64,000 nucleotides of DNA from Streptomyces sp. NRRL F-5727 (GCF_000719555.1 NZ_JOGX01000013.1:71046-135045); one strand, 5' to 3'; shown: positions 40,044 to 48,955, numbered from the stretch's first letter. Translations and numbers: made by a program. Notes: generated by a model from the letters alone, not told the origin.

Positions 40044-41150
40044 ATGTGGCCAGGACAGCAGCCGCCCGGGGGCGAGCAGAACCCGCAGGACCAGAACCAG
40101 AACCCGTACCAGCAGCCGGGGTACCAGCAGCCGAACCCGTACCAGCAGCCGACCCAGCCCGGGTCCCCGCAGCAGGGCGGGTGGCAGCAGCCGGGCTACC
40201 CCCCGCAGGGGCACCCGCAGGGCCACCAGCAACAGGGATACGCGCAGCCGAACCCGTACCAGCAGCCGACCGTGCCGCAGTACCAGGTGCCCGGCCCCGT
40301 CCCGCCGCAGGGCTCCGGCGGCGGTCGGAACCGCAGCACGCTCATCGCGATCGCCGCCGCCACCGCCGTGGTCGTCGCCGCGGGTGCCACGGCCTTCTTC
40401 GTCCTGAAGGACGACGACGACAAGCAGAACGTCGCCGACAAGCCGCCGGCGACCACCTCGGCCCCGGTCACCGGCACGCCCTCGACGGGCACGGAGGAGC
40501 CGACCGACGGCCCCACCACGGAAATCGACAACCCGCGCGACGGCACGACGTACGAGCCCACGATCCCGGGCTGGAAGGTCGTCCACAATCCGACGTACGG
40601 CACCCTCTTCGACGTCCCGCCGGAGTGGGAGGTCGCCAAGCCGAGCATGCACGTGGGCTTCGAGGACGCCGAGAAGGGCGACGGCAGCCCCCTCGTCGTC
40701 ATGTCCGGACCCGCCGACCTCAAGAGCAAGTGGTGCGCGGTCGACGCCGACCGGAGCGGCAGCCCCGAGTACACGGGCCTGGCCGGGGCCGGCACCAAGG
40801 GCAACCAGGGAGCCAAGGACACGGCCAGCGCCGCGCGGGGCCAGGCCGGCATGTGGGTGTGGGCCGCGTACGCGCAGCACATGCCCGAGAAGACCATCAG
40901 GATCACCAAGCCCGTGCCGTTCACCACCGCGTCCGGCCTCAAGGGCAGCATGGCCACGGCCACCGCGCCGAACGTGAAGAAGCGCAACAAGTGCGACACC
41001 GACGGGAAGTCGGTCGCCTTCACCTTCCTCAACGCCGAGAACGACTTCTCGACCTTCGTGCTCTACGCGGCCGACGGCGTGAAGGACGAGCTCCCGGACG
41101 CGACGATCAAGAAGATCCTCTCCACGATCCGGCTCACCGAGAAGTCCTGA
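40044..41150 (+). CDS. Pro/Gln-rich membrane-anchored extracytoplasmic protein
   Basis: A 368-residue protein. Residues 1-90 are cytoplasmic and low complexity, built of NPYQQP-type repeats; one membrane helix follows (about 95-117, LIAIAAATAVVVAAGATAFF); then an acidic, Thr/Pro-rich linker and a globular outside domain of about 220 residues with two spaced Trp and conserved Cys (KWCAVDAD, KKRNKCDTDG). I do not recognise the domain. Family members are common beside transporters in Streptomyces. No Shine-Dalgarno is present; TATCGT at 40031-40036 suggests a leaderless start at ATG 40044. Confidence 0.75.
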   Translation: MWPGQQPPGGEQNPQDQNQNPYQQPGYQQPNPYQQPTQPGSPQQGGWQQPGYPPQGHPQGHQQQGYAQPNPYQQPTVPQYQVPGPVPPQGSGGGRNRSTLIAIAAATAVVVAAGATAFFVLKDDDDKQNVADKPPATTSAPVTGTPSTGTEEPTDGPTTEIDNPRDGTTYEPTIPGWKVVHNPTYGTLFDVPPEWEVAKPSMHVGFEDAEKGDGSPLVVMSGPADLKSKWCAVDADRSGSPEYTGLAGAGTKGNQGAKDTASAARGQAGMWVWAAYAQHMPEKTIRITKPVPFTTASGLKGSMATATAPNVKKRNKCDTDGKSVAFTFLNAENDFSTFVLYAADGVKDELPDATIKKILSTIRLTEKS

Positions 41151-41198
41151 CCGGATATCGGTTTGGCAGGAGGGGGAGGCGGCGGGGATAGTCCCGGG

Positions 41199-42608
41199 GT
41201 GACGAAACGCTCCGCCTCCCCCGCCGCCTCCCCCCGCGGCAGCCGCCGGCCCGAATGGGCCGGACGCAACTACGTGCTGCTCACCGCCGCCACCATCGTG
41301 ACCAGCCTCGGTGCCCACGGCGCCCTGATCGCCACCACCTGGGCCGTCTTCGAGTCCGGCGGCGACGCGGGCGACGTGGGCCTCGTCGCGATGGCGCGCT
41401 TCCTGCCGCTGGTGCTCTTCCTGCTCATCGGCGGCGCGGTGGCGGACCGCATACCCCGGCACCGGGTGATGGTCGCGGCCAACGCGCTCAACTTCGTCTC
41501 CCAGGCGGTCTTCGCCGTCCTGGTGCTCTCCGGCACCGCCGAGATCTGGCAGATGATGGTGCTCACCGCGCTCTGCGGCACCGGCCAGGCGTTCTTCAAC
41601 CCGGCGGCCGAGGGCATGCTCATGTCCAGCGTCACCGGCGAGCAGGCGAGCCGCGCCTTCGCCTTCTACCGGATGGCGATGCACGGCGCGGGGATCGGCG
41701 GCGCCGCGCTGGGCGGCGCGCTCGTCGCCTTCGTCGGACCGGGCTGGGTCCTGGCCGTCGACGCCGCCGCGTTCGCCGTGGCGGGCGCGCTGCGGGCCTT
41801 CCTCGACGTCAGCGGCATCCCGGAGCGCAAGCCCGGCGGCGGGCTCTTCGCCGATCTGCGCGAGGGCTGGCAGGAGTTCATCGGCCGCCCGTGGCTGTGG
41901 TCGATCGTCGCCCAGTTCTCGGTCGTGGTCGCGCTGATCGGCGCGGTCGAGTCGGTGTACGGGCCGCTGGTCGCCCGGGACGAACTCGGCGGCGCCCGCC
42001 CCTGGGGCATCGCGCTCGCCGGGTACGGCGTGGGCACCGTCGCCGGCGCGATCCTGATGACACGGTGGAAGCCGCGCCGGATGCTCCTCGTCGGCACGCT
42101 CGGCGTGTTCCCGATCGCGCTGCCCTCGGCGGCGCTCGCCATTCCGCTGCATCCGGCGGGGCTCACGGTGGTGATGTTCGTCAGCGGCGTGGCGATGGAG
42201 ATCTTCGGCGTCTCGTGGATGACGACGATGCACCAGGAGATCCCGGAGGAGAAGCTGTCCCGGGTCTCCGCCTACGACTGGTTCGGCTCGACGGCGCTGC
42301 TGCCGCTGTCGACCGCGCTCGCGGGCCCGGCCGAGACGGCGTTCGGCCGGACCGAGTCGCTGTGGGGCGCGGTCGCGCTGATGACCCTCGTCACCGCGCT
42401 CGTCCTGCTCGTCCCGGACGTGCGCAACATGACCCGGCGCCCGCACGGCCGCACGGCGGCGAAGGGTGACGCCGGCACGGGGGTTGACGCACCGACGGCC
42501 GGCGCGGGCGGCGCCGGGGGCGCGGGCGGCACGATCGGCGCGGGTGCCGCGCTTCCCGCGCCGCTCGCCTCAGCCGATGCCGAAGGCGCCGTCCGGCGGA
42601 ACGGGTGA
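41199..42608 (+). CDS. MFS transporter (exporter-like)
   Basis: A 469-residue major-facilitator protein with about 12 hydrophobic segments (from YVLLTAATIVTSLG at residue 25 to TLVTALVLLVP near 415) and the loop 2-3 motif GGAVADRIPRHRVM. It belongs to the group of MFS exporters related to macrolide-efflux proteins. The C-terminal 50 residues are Gly/Ala-rich and cytoplasmic. GTG 41199 gives a start at TKRSASPAAS; a TTG at 41163 is weaker. Its end overlaps the convergent spermidine-synthase-like gene by 39 bp. Confidence 0.9.
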   Translation: MTKRSASPAASPRGSRRPEWAGRNYVLLTAATIVTSLGAHGALIATTWAVFESGGDAGDVGLVAMARFLPLVLFLLIGGAVADRIPRHRVMVAANALNFVSQAVFAVLVLSGTAEIWQMMVLTALCGTGQAFFNPAAEGMLMSSVTGEQASRAFAFYRMAMHGAGIGGAALGGALVAFVGPGWVLAVDAAAFAVAGALRAFLDVSGIPERKPGGGLFADLREGWQEFIGRPWLWSIVAQFSVVVALIGAVESVYGPLVARDELGGARPWGIALAGYGVGTVAGAILMTRWKPRRMLLVGTLGVFPIALPSAALAIPLHPAGLTVVMFVSGVAMEIFGVSWMTTMHQEIPEEKLSRVSAYDWFGSTALLPLSTALAGPAETAFGRTESLWGAVALMTLVTALVLLVPDVRNMTRRPHGRTAAKGDAGTGVDAPTAGAGGAGGAGGTIGAGAALPAPLASADAEGAVRRNG

Positions 42609-43415
42609 CCCCACGGCCTCCGCGTCGTCGACGGGGGCGGCGTCCCCGGTGAACCGGCGGAGCCCGTCCCCGTGTTCGACACGGGCGGGGAAGGCGTCCC
42701 CGGCGGCGCGACGGGTGAGGCCGGGCACGTCGAGGGGGGCGTCGGAGGCGACCAGGATCGCGTTTCCGAACCGCCGGCCGCGCAGCACCGCCGGCTCGGC
42801 GACCAGGGCCAGCTCGGGGAAGACCGCCGCGAAGGTGGCGAGCTGCCCCCGGAGGAAGGCGAACGGCGCCCCGTCCGCCAGGTTGGCCGCGTAGATCCCG
42901 CCCGGACGCAGCACGCGCCGGAGCTCGCGCGCGTACGCGAGGGAGGTGAGGTGCGCCGGGACGCGGGAGCCGCCGAAGACGTCGCCGACGATCAGGTCGG
43001 CCGAGTCGGCCGGCGCCGCCTCCAGCCAGGCGCGCGCGTCGTCGGTGTGCACGGTGACACCGGAGCCCTCGGGCAGCGGCAGGTGTTCGGCGACCAGCGC
43101 GACGAGTCCTCCGTCCGCCTCGACGACGTCCTGGCGCGAACCGGGCCGGGTGACCGAGACGTACCGGGGCAGCGAGAGCGCGCCCCCGCCGAGGTGGAGG
43201 ACGTCCAGCGGCGCGCCCTCGGCGGCGGCGCCGTCGACGACGTGGCCGAGCCTGCGGGCGTACTCGAACTCCAGGTGGTCGGGGGCGTCGAGGTCGACGT
43301 ACGACTGCGGCGCGCCGTCGACCGTGAGGAGCCAGGCCCGCTCCCGGTCCACGTCGGGCATGAGACGCGCGGTGCCGTGGTCGACGTCGCGCAGGACGGG
43401 GATCTGCTCGTTCAC
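42570..43415 (-). CDS. Spermidine synthase-like (polyamine aminopropyltransferase) protein
   Basis: A 281-residue Rossmann methyltransferase-like protein of the spermidine synthase group: VLHLGGGALSLPRY near residue 75 (AdoMet/dcSAM site), VVEADGG acidic ligand, and LIVGDVFGGSRVPAHLTS near 145. Lacking the usual catalytic Asp-rich context of true SpeE, it may be a SpeE-like or fused-MFS homologue without membrane helices. GTG 43415 starts at the conserved NEQIPVLRDVDHGTARLMPDVD pattern; an upstream GTG at 43442 is possible. Convergent overlap with the MFS gene. Confidence 0.85.
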   Translation of the reverse strand: MNEQIPVLRDVDHGTARLMPDVDRERAWLLTVDGAPQSYVDLDAPDHLEFEYARRLGHVVDGAAAEGAPLDVLHLGGGALSLPRYVSVTRPGSRQDVVEADGGLVALVAEHLPLPEGSGVTVHTDDARAWLEAAPADSADLIVGDVFGGSRVPAHLTSLAYARELRRVLRPGGIYAANLADGAPFAFLRGQLATFAAVFPELALVAEPAVLRGRRFGNAILVASDAPLDVPGLTRRAAGDAFPARVEHGDGLRRFTGDAAPVDDAEAVGSPVPPDGAFGIG

Positions 43416-43518
43416 CCCTTCATTGTGCAACCGCACAGCCACAGCTCGCGCCCGCCGAGGCGGCGCGAGACGGCCAGAGGCCGCCCAGGCGACCGGAGGC
43501 GGCCGGCCCGACCCCTCG

Positions 43519-44448
43519 TCAGCCCGTCCACACGGCGGCGACCGACCGGGCGTGCGCGGCGGCCTGGGCGCGGCCGGCGCGGGCGGCGGCGCCGCGCTGG
43601 GCCGGGTCGAGCGCGCGGGCGCCGATCACGGCCTTGGCGTCCGCGCCGGGGGTGATGACCTTGACGCGCGCGCCGGCGGCGATCAGGTCGCCGGCCTGGC
43701 GGGCCGGGGCGTGCACGGCCTTGTTGCCCATCGCGTTGGGCGCGACGACGACCACCCGTTCCCAGCCTGCCGCGAGGTGGGCGTTGGCGGTGGAGTGGAT
43801 GCCGCCGTCGATCCAGCGCCGCCCGGCGAGGGTCGCCGGCGGCCAGGCGCCGGGGATCGCGCAGCTGGCGGTGACCGCGTCCACGAGCCCGACACCGGCC
43901 CCCGCTCCAGCTCCTGCTCCTGCCCCGCCGGTCGCACCTTCCCCGCCGCTGCGACCGTCGAAGACGCCGAGCGCGCCGCTCTCCGCGTCGACCGCGGTCA
44001 GCCGCAGCCGCCCGGCGGCGGGCCACTCCGTGACGTCGCCGAGCCGCTTCGCGACGGTGGCCCGCCGGGTGGCCTCGTCCACGGTGCGGGCGCGCAGGGC
44101 GAGCCGGCCGAGCTTCCGTCCGTACGCCTCCGGGGTGCGGGAGGTGAGCACGGCGAGGGTGTAGCGGAGGAGGGTCCCGGCGCCGAAGCGGACGGCGGGT
44201 TCGGTGTCGGTGCCGTCGAGCTGACGCTCGTACAGCTCGGCGAGGCTGGTGGTGCCGGAGGTGAGGAGGGCGCCGACGACGGCGCCGGCGGAGCTGCCGA
44301 CGACCAGGTCGGCACCGGTGAGGTCCACGCCCGCCTCGGCGAGTCCGTGGAGGATCCCGATCTCCCAGGCGGCGCCGACGAGTCCGCCCGCTCCGAGGAC
44401 CAGTGCCGTCCTGCCGCCCGTCGCGCCTGCCGTCGTACCCTCGCCCAT
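43519..44448 (-). CDS. Patatin-like phospholipase
   Basis: A 309-residue patatin-type lipid acyl hydrolase with a Ser-Asp dyad: oxyanion GAGGLVGAAWE near residue 18, nucleophile VGSSAGA near 52, and DGGIHSTAN near residue 220 (the DG motif aspartate). A Gly/Ala-rich insert around residue 170 (GATGGAGAGAGAGAGVG core) is a short hexanucleotide expansion. ATG 44448 is preferred as AAGGGG lies 6 nt before it; ATG 44469 is possible. Confidence 0.9.
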   Translation of the reverse strand: MGEGTTAGATGGRTALVLGAGGLVGAAWEIGILHGLAEAGVDLTGADLVVGSSAGAVVGALLTSGTTSLAELYERQLDGTDTEPAVRFGAGTLLRYTLAVLTSRTPEAYGRKLGRLALRARTVDEATRRATVAKRLGDVTEWPAAGRLRLTAVDAESGALGVFDGRSGGEGATGGAGAGAGAGAGVGLVDAVTASCAIPGAWPPATLAGRRWIDGGIHSTANAHLAAGWERVVVVAPNAMGNKAVHAPARQAGDLIAAGARVKVITPGADAKAVIGARALDPAQRGAAARAGRAQAAAHARSVAAVWTG

Positions 44449-44518
44449 GGGCGTCCCCTTGTCGCTCATGGCCCGAGTCTCGCGCAGCCACCGAACGCCG
44501 GCCGCGGCGGGGTGGTTC

Positions 44519-45361
44519 TCACAGGTGCTTGAGCGCCTCGCGGACGGAGAGCGGGGAGAAGAGGGAGCGGTTGTCCGCGACGAAGGCCCGCACCTCGCCC
44601 GGGGCGGTCTTGGCGTACTCGCGCAGGCTCCAGCCGATCGCCTTGCGGAGGAAGAAGTCGGTGTCGGCGGCGCGCCGCAGGCAGTACGCGAAGAGCCGGT
44701 CCGCGTCCGTGTCCTCCTTGAAGCGCAGCTGGTGGAGGAGGGCCGTGCGGGCGATCCACGGATCCTCGTCGTCGATCCAGACGTCCATCGCGCCGGCCAG
44801 CGCGGGGTCGGCGGCGACGAGCCCGCCCACGACGTGGACGGCGAGGTGGTCGACCGTGTCCCACCACGAGACGGTCGTCACGAGCCGCCGGGCGACCGGC
44901 AGGAAGCCGGACGAGCAGCGCCTCACGTGGCGGCGCAGGTAGTCGACGGCGAAGTAGTGGTACTCGCGCTCGGGGAGGGCGAAGCAGCGCAGGGCGACGG
45001 CCGCGCAGTCGTCCTCGCCGGGGCGGGGGACGCCGTCGAGGACGGTCCGGGAGAGGGCGCGGCGCTCCGGCGTCCGGATGCCGAGGAAGGGCGCCACCCC
45101 CTTCATGTACGCGACCATCTCCTGCGCCCGGAAGGGGTTCCCGGCGGCGGGGTAGAGCGTGGTGAGCCGGGCCAGGACGGTGTCGGCGAGCTCGCTGCGG
45201 GGAACGGGAACGGCCGGCTCGCCGCCGGGGGCAGGAACGGCCGTATCGCCGCCGGGGACGGGCACTGCCGTATCGCTGCCCGGGACGGGAACGGCCGGCT
45301 CGCGGCCGGGGACGGGAACGGCCTTCTCGCGGCCGGACATGGCGCACATTACGGCGATCAT
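44519..45361 (-). CDS. AlkD-like DNA alkylation repair protein with N-terminal repeat
   Basis: A 280-residue HEAT-repeat protein of the AlkD (DNA alkylation repair) family, which flips and excises N3/N7-alkylated bases without a base pocket. The HEAT part (residues 60-280) has FLGIRTPERRAL, WWDTVDHLAVHVVGG, WIDDEDPWIARTALLHQLRFK (in parts) and the final FFLRKAIGWSLREYAK. The first 55 residues are five 9-residue units of the form (K/P/T)AVPVPG.., encoded by a 27-bp minisatellite; homologues have none. ATG 45361 was chosen because GGAG lies 8 nt before it. Confidence 0.9.
   Translation of the reverse strand: MIAVMCAMSGREKAVPVPGREPAVPVPGSDTAVPVPGGDTAVPAPGGEPAVPVPRSELADTVLARLTTLYPAAGNPFRAQEMVAYMKGVAPFLGIRTPERRALSRTVLDGVPRPGEDDCAAVALRCFALPEREYHYFAVDYLRRHVRRCSSGFLPVARRLVTTVSWWDTVDHLAVHVVGGLVAADPALAGAMDVWIDDEDPWIARTALLHQLRFKEDTDADRLFAYCLRRAADTDFFLRKAIGWSLREYAKTAPGEVRAFVADNRSLFSPLSVREALKHL
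45200..45334. repeat. 27-bp coding minisatellite (x5) in the AlkD-like gene
   Basis: Five units of exactly 27 bp (45200-45226, 45227-45253, 45254-45280, 45281-45307, 45308-45334) each hold a GGGAACGG- or GGGCACTG-like core. Being a multiple of three, gain or loss of units keeps the gene in frame. Confidence 0.9.
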
Positions 45362-45387
45362 ACGGAAGTCTCCGTTACTCTCCCGGG

Positions 45388-46143
45388 ATGCTCGCTCCCG
45401 TGCCCCGGCCGACGGACCCGCTCGCCGTCCGCTGCTCCCGGGCCCTGCTCTCGCCCCGGTCGCGGCTCTCGCTGCTCGCGCTCGTCCTGCTGACCGCCGG
45501 GACCCTGGTGCTGCTGTACGAGCCGCAGCGGCTGCTGGCCTCGGGGTGGCCGGAGACGGGCGGCGCGGGCGCGGTGCTGCTGTTCGCCGTGGCGTACGGG
45601 CTGTGCACGGCGGCGTTCGTGCCGCGCCCGGTGCTGAACCTGGCGGCGGGCGCGCTCTTCGGGTCCGCGGCCGGTCTGACGGCGGCGGTCGCGGGGACGG
45701 TGCTGGGTGCCGGCCTGTCGTTCACGCTGGGCCGGGTGCTGGGGCAGGACGCGCTGCGGCCGCTGCTCAGGGGGCGGTGGCTGCGGGCGGCGGACGGGCA
45801 GCTGAGCCGGCACGGTTTCCGCTCGATGCTGGCGATCCGGCTGTTCCCGGGCGTGCCGTTCGCCGCCGCCAACTACTGCGCGGCGGTCTCCCGGATGGGG
45901 TACGTGCCGTTCCTGCTGGCGACGGCGATCGGCACGGTGCCGAACACGGCGGCCTATGTGGTGGCCGGGGCCCGCGCGGACGAGCCGGGCTCGCCGGCGT
46001 TCCTGTTCTCCGCGGGGTTCATCGTCCTGTCGGGGCTGGCGGCGGCGGTCGTGGCCTGGCGGAAGCGGCACGCGCTGCGGCGCCCGGCGACCGCCGCCGC
46101 GGTCCCCGCAGCGCCGGAGCGCGAGCCGGTCGCCGCGCCCTAG
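45388..46143 (+). CDS. TVP38/TMEM64 (VTT)-family membrane protein
   Basis: A 251-residue membrane protein with six or so helices and the VTT/SNARE-associated pattern: GLCTAAFVPRPVLNLAAGALFG near residue 70 (partly quoted), the central RLFPGVPFAAANYCAAVSRMGY, and a C-terminal Ala/Pro-rich tail. VTT proteins are proposed lipid scramblases. ATG 45388 is 26 bp from the divergent AlkD start. Its stop overlaps the convergent thiolase stop by 4 nt. Confidence 0.9.
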   Translation: MLAPVPRPTDPLAVRCSRALLSPRSRLSLLALVLLTAGTLVLLYEPQRLLASGWPETGGAGAVLLFAVAYGLCTAAFVPRPVLNLAAGALFGSAAGLTAAVAGTVLGAGLSFTLGRVLGQDALRPLLRGRWLRAADGQLSRHGFRSMLAIRLFPGVPFAAANYCAAVSRMGYVPFLLATAIGTVPNTAAYVVAGARADEPGSPAFLFSAGFIVLSGLAAAVVAWRKRHALRRPATAAAVPAAPEREPVAAP

Positions 46144-47309
46144 AGGGCCTCGACGATCATCGCGTTGGCGAGCCCGCCGGCCTCACACATGGCCTGGAGG
46201 CCGTAGCGGGCGCCGCGGGCGCGCAGGGCGTGGACGAGGGTGGTGGTGAGGCGGGTGCCGCTGGCGCCCAGGGGGTGTCCGAGGGCGATCGCGCCGCCGT
46301 GCACGTTGACCTTGGCGGGGTCGGCGCCGGTCTCCTGCTGCCAGGCGAGGACCACGCTCGCGAACGCCTCGTTGATCTCGAAGAGGTCGATGTCGGCGAG
46401 GTCGAGTCCGCCGCGGCGGAGCGCCTTCTCGGTGGCGGGGATGACGCCGGTGAGCATGAGCAGCGGGTCGGATCCGGTGACGGCGAAGGAGTGCAGCCGG
46501 GCGAGCGGCCGCAGGCCGAGCGCGCGGGCGGTGTCGGCGGCCATGACGAGGACGGCGGAGGCGCCGTCGTTGACGGGGCTGCTGTTGCCGGCGGTGACGG
46601 ACCAGTCGATCTGCGGGAACCGCTCGCCGAAGCCGGGGTCCTCGAAGGCGGGGCGGAGCCCGGCGAGGACCTCCGGGGTGGTGCCGGGTCGTATCGACTC
46701 GTCGCGGCGGACGTCCTCGTACGGCACGACCTCGGCGTCGAAGAGCCCGGCCTCCCACGCGCGGGCGGCCTTGTGGTGCGAGGCGGTGGCGAACTCGTCC
46801 ATGGCGGCGCGGCCGAGGGACCACTTGGCGGCGATCAGTTCGGCGCTGACGCCCTGCGGGACGAGCCCGTCGGGGTAGCGGGCGGCGACGCCGGGGCCGA
46901 AGGGGTCGGCGCCGGGCGGCACGTTGGACCACATGGGGACGCGGCTCATGGACTCGACGCCGCAGGCGACGGCGATGTCGTACGCGCCGGAGAGGACGCC
47001 CTGGGCGGCGAAGTGAACGGCCTGCTGGGAGGAGCCGCACTGCCGGTCGACGGTGGTGGCGGGCACGGACTCGGGGAGGCCGGCGCCCAGCCAGGCGTAC
47101 CGCGTGGTGTTCATGGCCTGCTCGCCGACCTGGTCGACGGTGCCGCCGATGACGTCGTCGACGAGGGCGGGGTCGACGCCGCTCCGCTCGACGAGGGCGC
47201 GGAGGGTGTGGGAGAGGAGGGCGACGGGGTGGACGTGGGCGAGGGAGCCGCCCGGCTTGCCCTTGCCGATCGGGGTCCTGACGGCTTCGACGATGACGGC
47301 GTCACGCAT
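46140..47309 (-). CDS. Acetyl-CoA C-acyltransferase (thiolase)
   Basis: A 389-residue thiolase. The catalytic nucleophile is Cys in DRQCGSSQQAV near residue 90, with the N-terminal PVNDGASAVL and C-terminal motifs: GGAIALGHPLGASG (His near 350) and MCEAGGLANAM (Cys near 380). It cleaves 3-ketoacyl-CoA or runs the reverse condensation. No partner hydratase or dehydrogenase is adjacent. GGGAG lies before ATG 47309. The divergent HxlR gene and two operator copies suggest the HxlR protein controls it. Confidence 0.94.
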   Translation of the reverse strand: MRDAVIVEAVRTPIGKGKPGGSLAHVHPVALLSHTLRALVERSGVDPALVDDVIGGTVDQVGEQAMNTTRYAWLGAGLPESVPATTVDRQCGSSQQAVHFAAQGVLSGAYDIAVACGVESMSRVPMWSNVPPGADPFGPGVAARYPDGLVPQGVSAELIAAKWSLGRAAMDEFATASHHKAARAWEAGLFDAEVVPYEDVRRDESIRPGTTPEVLAGLRPAFEDPGFGERFPQIDWSVTAGNSSPVNDGASAVLVMAADTARALGLRPLARLHSFAVTGSDPLLMLTGVIPATEKALRRGGLDLADIDLFEINEAFASVVLAWQQETGADPAKVNVHGGAIALGHPLGASGTRLTTTLVHALRARGARYGLQAMCEAGGLANAMIVEAL

Positions 47310-47375
47310 GACACACGCTCCCGGGAGGAGTGAGTTGGAGAACCGGACTGACACTCGTCGGTAACATAACCCAGT

Positions 47376-47424
47376 GAGTTGGATTTCCAAACCCTCCAGG
47401 ACGGACGAGTTGGATTTCCAAACC
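47376..47424. promoter_or_regulatory. Two copies of an HxlR-type operator, 31 bp apart
   Basis: GAGTTGGATTTCCAAACC occurs twice, at 47376-47393 and 47407-47424. Each holds the palindrome TTGGA-TT-TCCAA. The 31-bp spacing is close to three helical turns. On the minus strand the first copy overlaps a -35 (TTGGAA) that lies 16 bp before TATGTT, so binding would block the thiolase promoter. Confidence 0.7.
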
Positions 47425-47454
47425 GATCTGCTCCGGCCCGACTACCCTGACCCC

Positions 47455-47922
47455 ATGAAGGCCGCCGCCCGCCCCTGCTCCATCGCCGACACGCTCGCCC
47501 TCGTCGGCGAGAAGTACGCGCTGCTCGTCCTGCGCGAGGTCTCCCTCGGCGTGCACCGCTTCGACCGCATCGCCCGCAACACCGGAGCACCCCGGGACGT
47601 CCTCACCGCCCGGCTCCACCGCCTCGTCGAGGCAGGGATCCTGGAGAAGGTCGCGTACAGCGAACGGCCGCCGCGGTACGAGTACCGGGCCACCCCCGCC
47701 GGCGAGGAGCTGCAGCCGGTCCTCCTGACCCTGATGGCCTGGGGCGACCGCCACCTCAACGCCGACGACCGGCCCGTCGTCCTGCGCCACCGCTGCGGCG
47801 CCGAGCTCACCCCGGTCGTGGTCTGCGCCCACTGCGGAGGCGAGGCCGACCGGGCCGGTCTGCGCCACGACGTCCGCTCGCCGGGGTGGACCACGGCGGG
47901 GCCCGCCGCCGACCCCACCTGA
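47455..47922 (+). CDS. HxlR-family transcriptional regulator
   Basis: A 155-residue regulator. The winged helix (residues about 8-95) has SIADTLALVGEKYALLVLREVSLG and the ...RFDRIARNTGAPRDVLTARLHRL region (given in pieces). An unusual C-terminal segment RHRCGAELTPVVVCAHCGGEA carries a C-x(8)-CxxC pattern, resembling a zinc ribbon and possibly redox- or metal-sensing. ATG 47455 was chosen as the N-terminal 27 residues of the longer frame run through the operator. It is divergent from the thiolase. Confidence 0.9.
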   Translation: MKAAARPCSIADTLALVGEKYALLVLREVSLGVHRFDRIARNTGAPRDVLTARLHRLVEAGILEKVAYSERPPRYEYRATPAGEELQPVLLTLMAWGDRHLNADDRPVVLRHRCGAELTPVVVCAHCGGEADRAGLRHDVRSPGWTTAGPAADPT

Positions 47923-48003
47923 TCACGAACACGTCACCTCGGGACGGTACAGTGCGCTCGACCTCATGACCGCACTAGTGCATAACGGGACGGCCCAAGC
48001 CCC

Positions 48004-48879
48004 ATGAATTGGTTCGAAGCGTTCATCCTGGGACTCGTCCAGGGGCTGACGGAGTTCCTTCCCATCTCCTCCAGCGCGCACCTGCGGCTCACCGCCGCGT
48101 TCGCGGGCTGGGAGGACCCGGGCGCGGCGTTCACGGCGATCACGCAGATCGGCACGGAGACCGCCGTCCTGATCTACTTCCGCAAGGACATCGGCAGGAT
48201 CGTCACGGCGTGGTTCCGCTCGCTGACGGACAAGGCGATGCGCTCCGACCACGACGCCCAGATGGGCTGGCTGGTGATCGTCGGCTCCATCCCGATCGGC
48301 GTCCTCGGCGTGACGCTCAAGGACCAGATCGAGGGCCCCTTCCGCGACCTGCGGCTCATCGCCACCACGCTCATCGTGATGGGCATCGTGCTCGGCGTCG
48401 CCGACCGGCTCGCCGCCCGCGACGAGATCGGCGGCCGACACCGCGCGATCCGGGAGCGCAAGACGCTGAAGGACCTCGGCGTCCGCGACGGCCTGATCTA
48501 CGGCTTCTGCCAGGCGATGGCGCTGATCCCGGGCGTCTCGCGCTCGGGCGCCACCATCTCCGGCGGTCTGCTCATGGGCTACACCCGCGAGTCCGCCGCC
48601 CGCTACTCGTTCCTGCTCGCGATCCCCGCCGTCCTCGCCTCCGGCGTCTTCGAACTGAAGGACGCGACCGAGGGGGGACACGTCTCCTGGGGCCCGACGG
48701 TCTTCGCGACGATCGTCGCCTTCGGCGTGGGGTACGCGGTGATCGCCTGGTTCATGAAGTTCATCACGACGAAGTCCTTCATGCCGTTCGTGTACTACCG
48801 CATCGCGCTGGGCATCCTGCTCTTCATCCTGGTCGGCACGGACACCCTCAGCCCGCACGCGGGCGAGTCCGGCGACTGA
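48004..48879 (+). CDS. uppP: Undecaprenyl-diphosphatase
   Basis: A 291-residue integral membrane enzyme of the BacA/UppP type. It dephosphorylates undecaprenyl diphosphate to recycle the lipid carrier for peptidoglycan, and overproduction gives bacitracin resistance. Motifs: GLTEFLPISSSAHL near residue 15 (E-rich motif 1), MALIPGVSRSGATISGG near 175 (P-loop-like motif 2). About eight helices are predicted. ATG 48004 begins at NWFEAFILGLVQG as in homologues. Confidence 0.96.
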   Translation: MNWFEAFILGLVQGLTEFLPISSSAHLRLTAAFAGWEDPGAAFTAITQIGTETAVLIYFRKDIGRIVTAWFRSLTDKAMRSDHDAQMGWLVIVGSIPIGVLGVTLKDQIEGPFRDLRLIATTLIVMGIVLGVADRLAARDEIGGRHRAIRERKTLKDLGVRDGLIYGFCQAMALIPGVSRSGATISGGLLMGYTRESAARYSFLLAIPAVLASGVFELKDATEGGHVSWGPTVFATIVAFGVGYAVIAWFMKFITTKSFMPFVYYRIALGILLFILVGTDTLSPHAGESGD

Positions 48880-48900
48880 TCCCGCTCGCTCCACGCCCGG

Positions 48901-48937
48901 CCGGGGGCGGGTCCCGCGCCGCGGGGCCCGCCCCCGG
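48901..48937. terminator. Hairpin terminator after uppP
   Basis: CCGGGGGCGGG (48901-48911) pairs with CCCGCCCCCGG (48927-48937), with a second short stem in the loop. It lies between uppP and the convergent flavin reductase. Confidence 0.7.
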
Positions 48938-48955
48938 TCCCGTTTCCGGCGCCGC

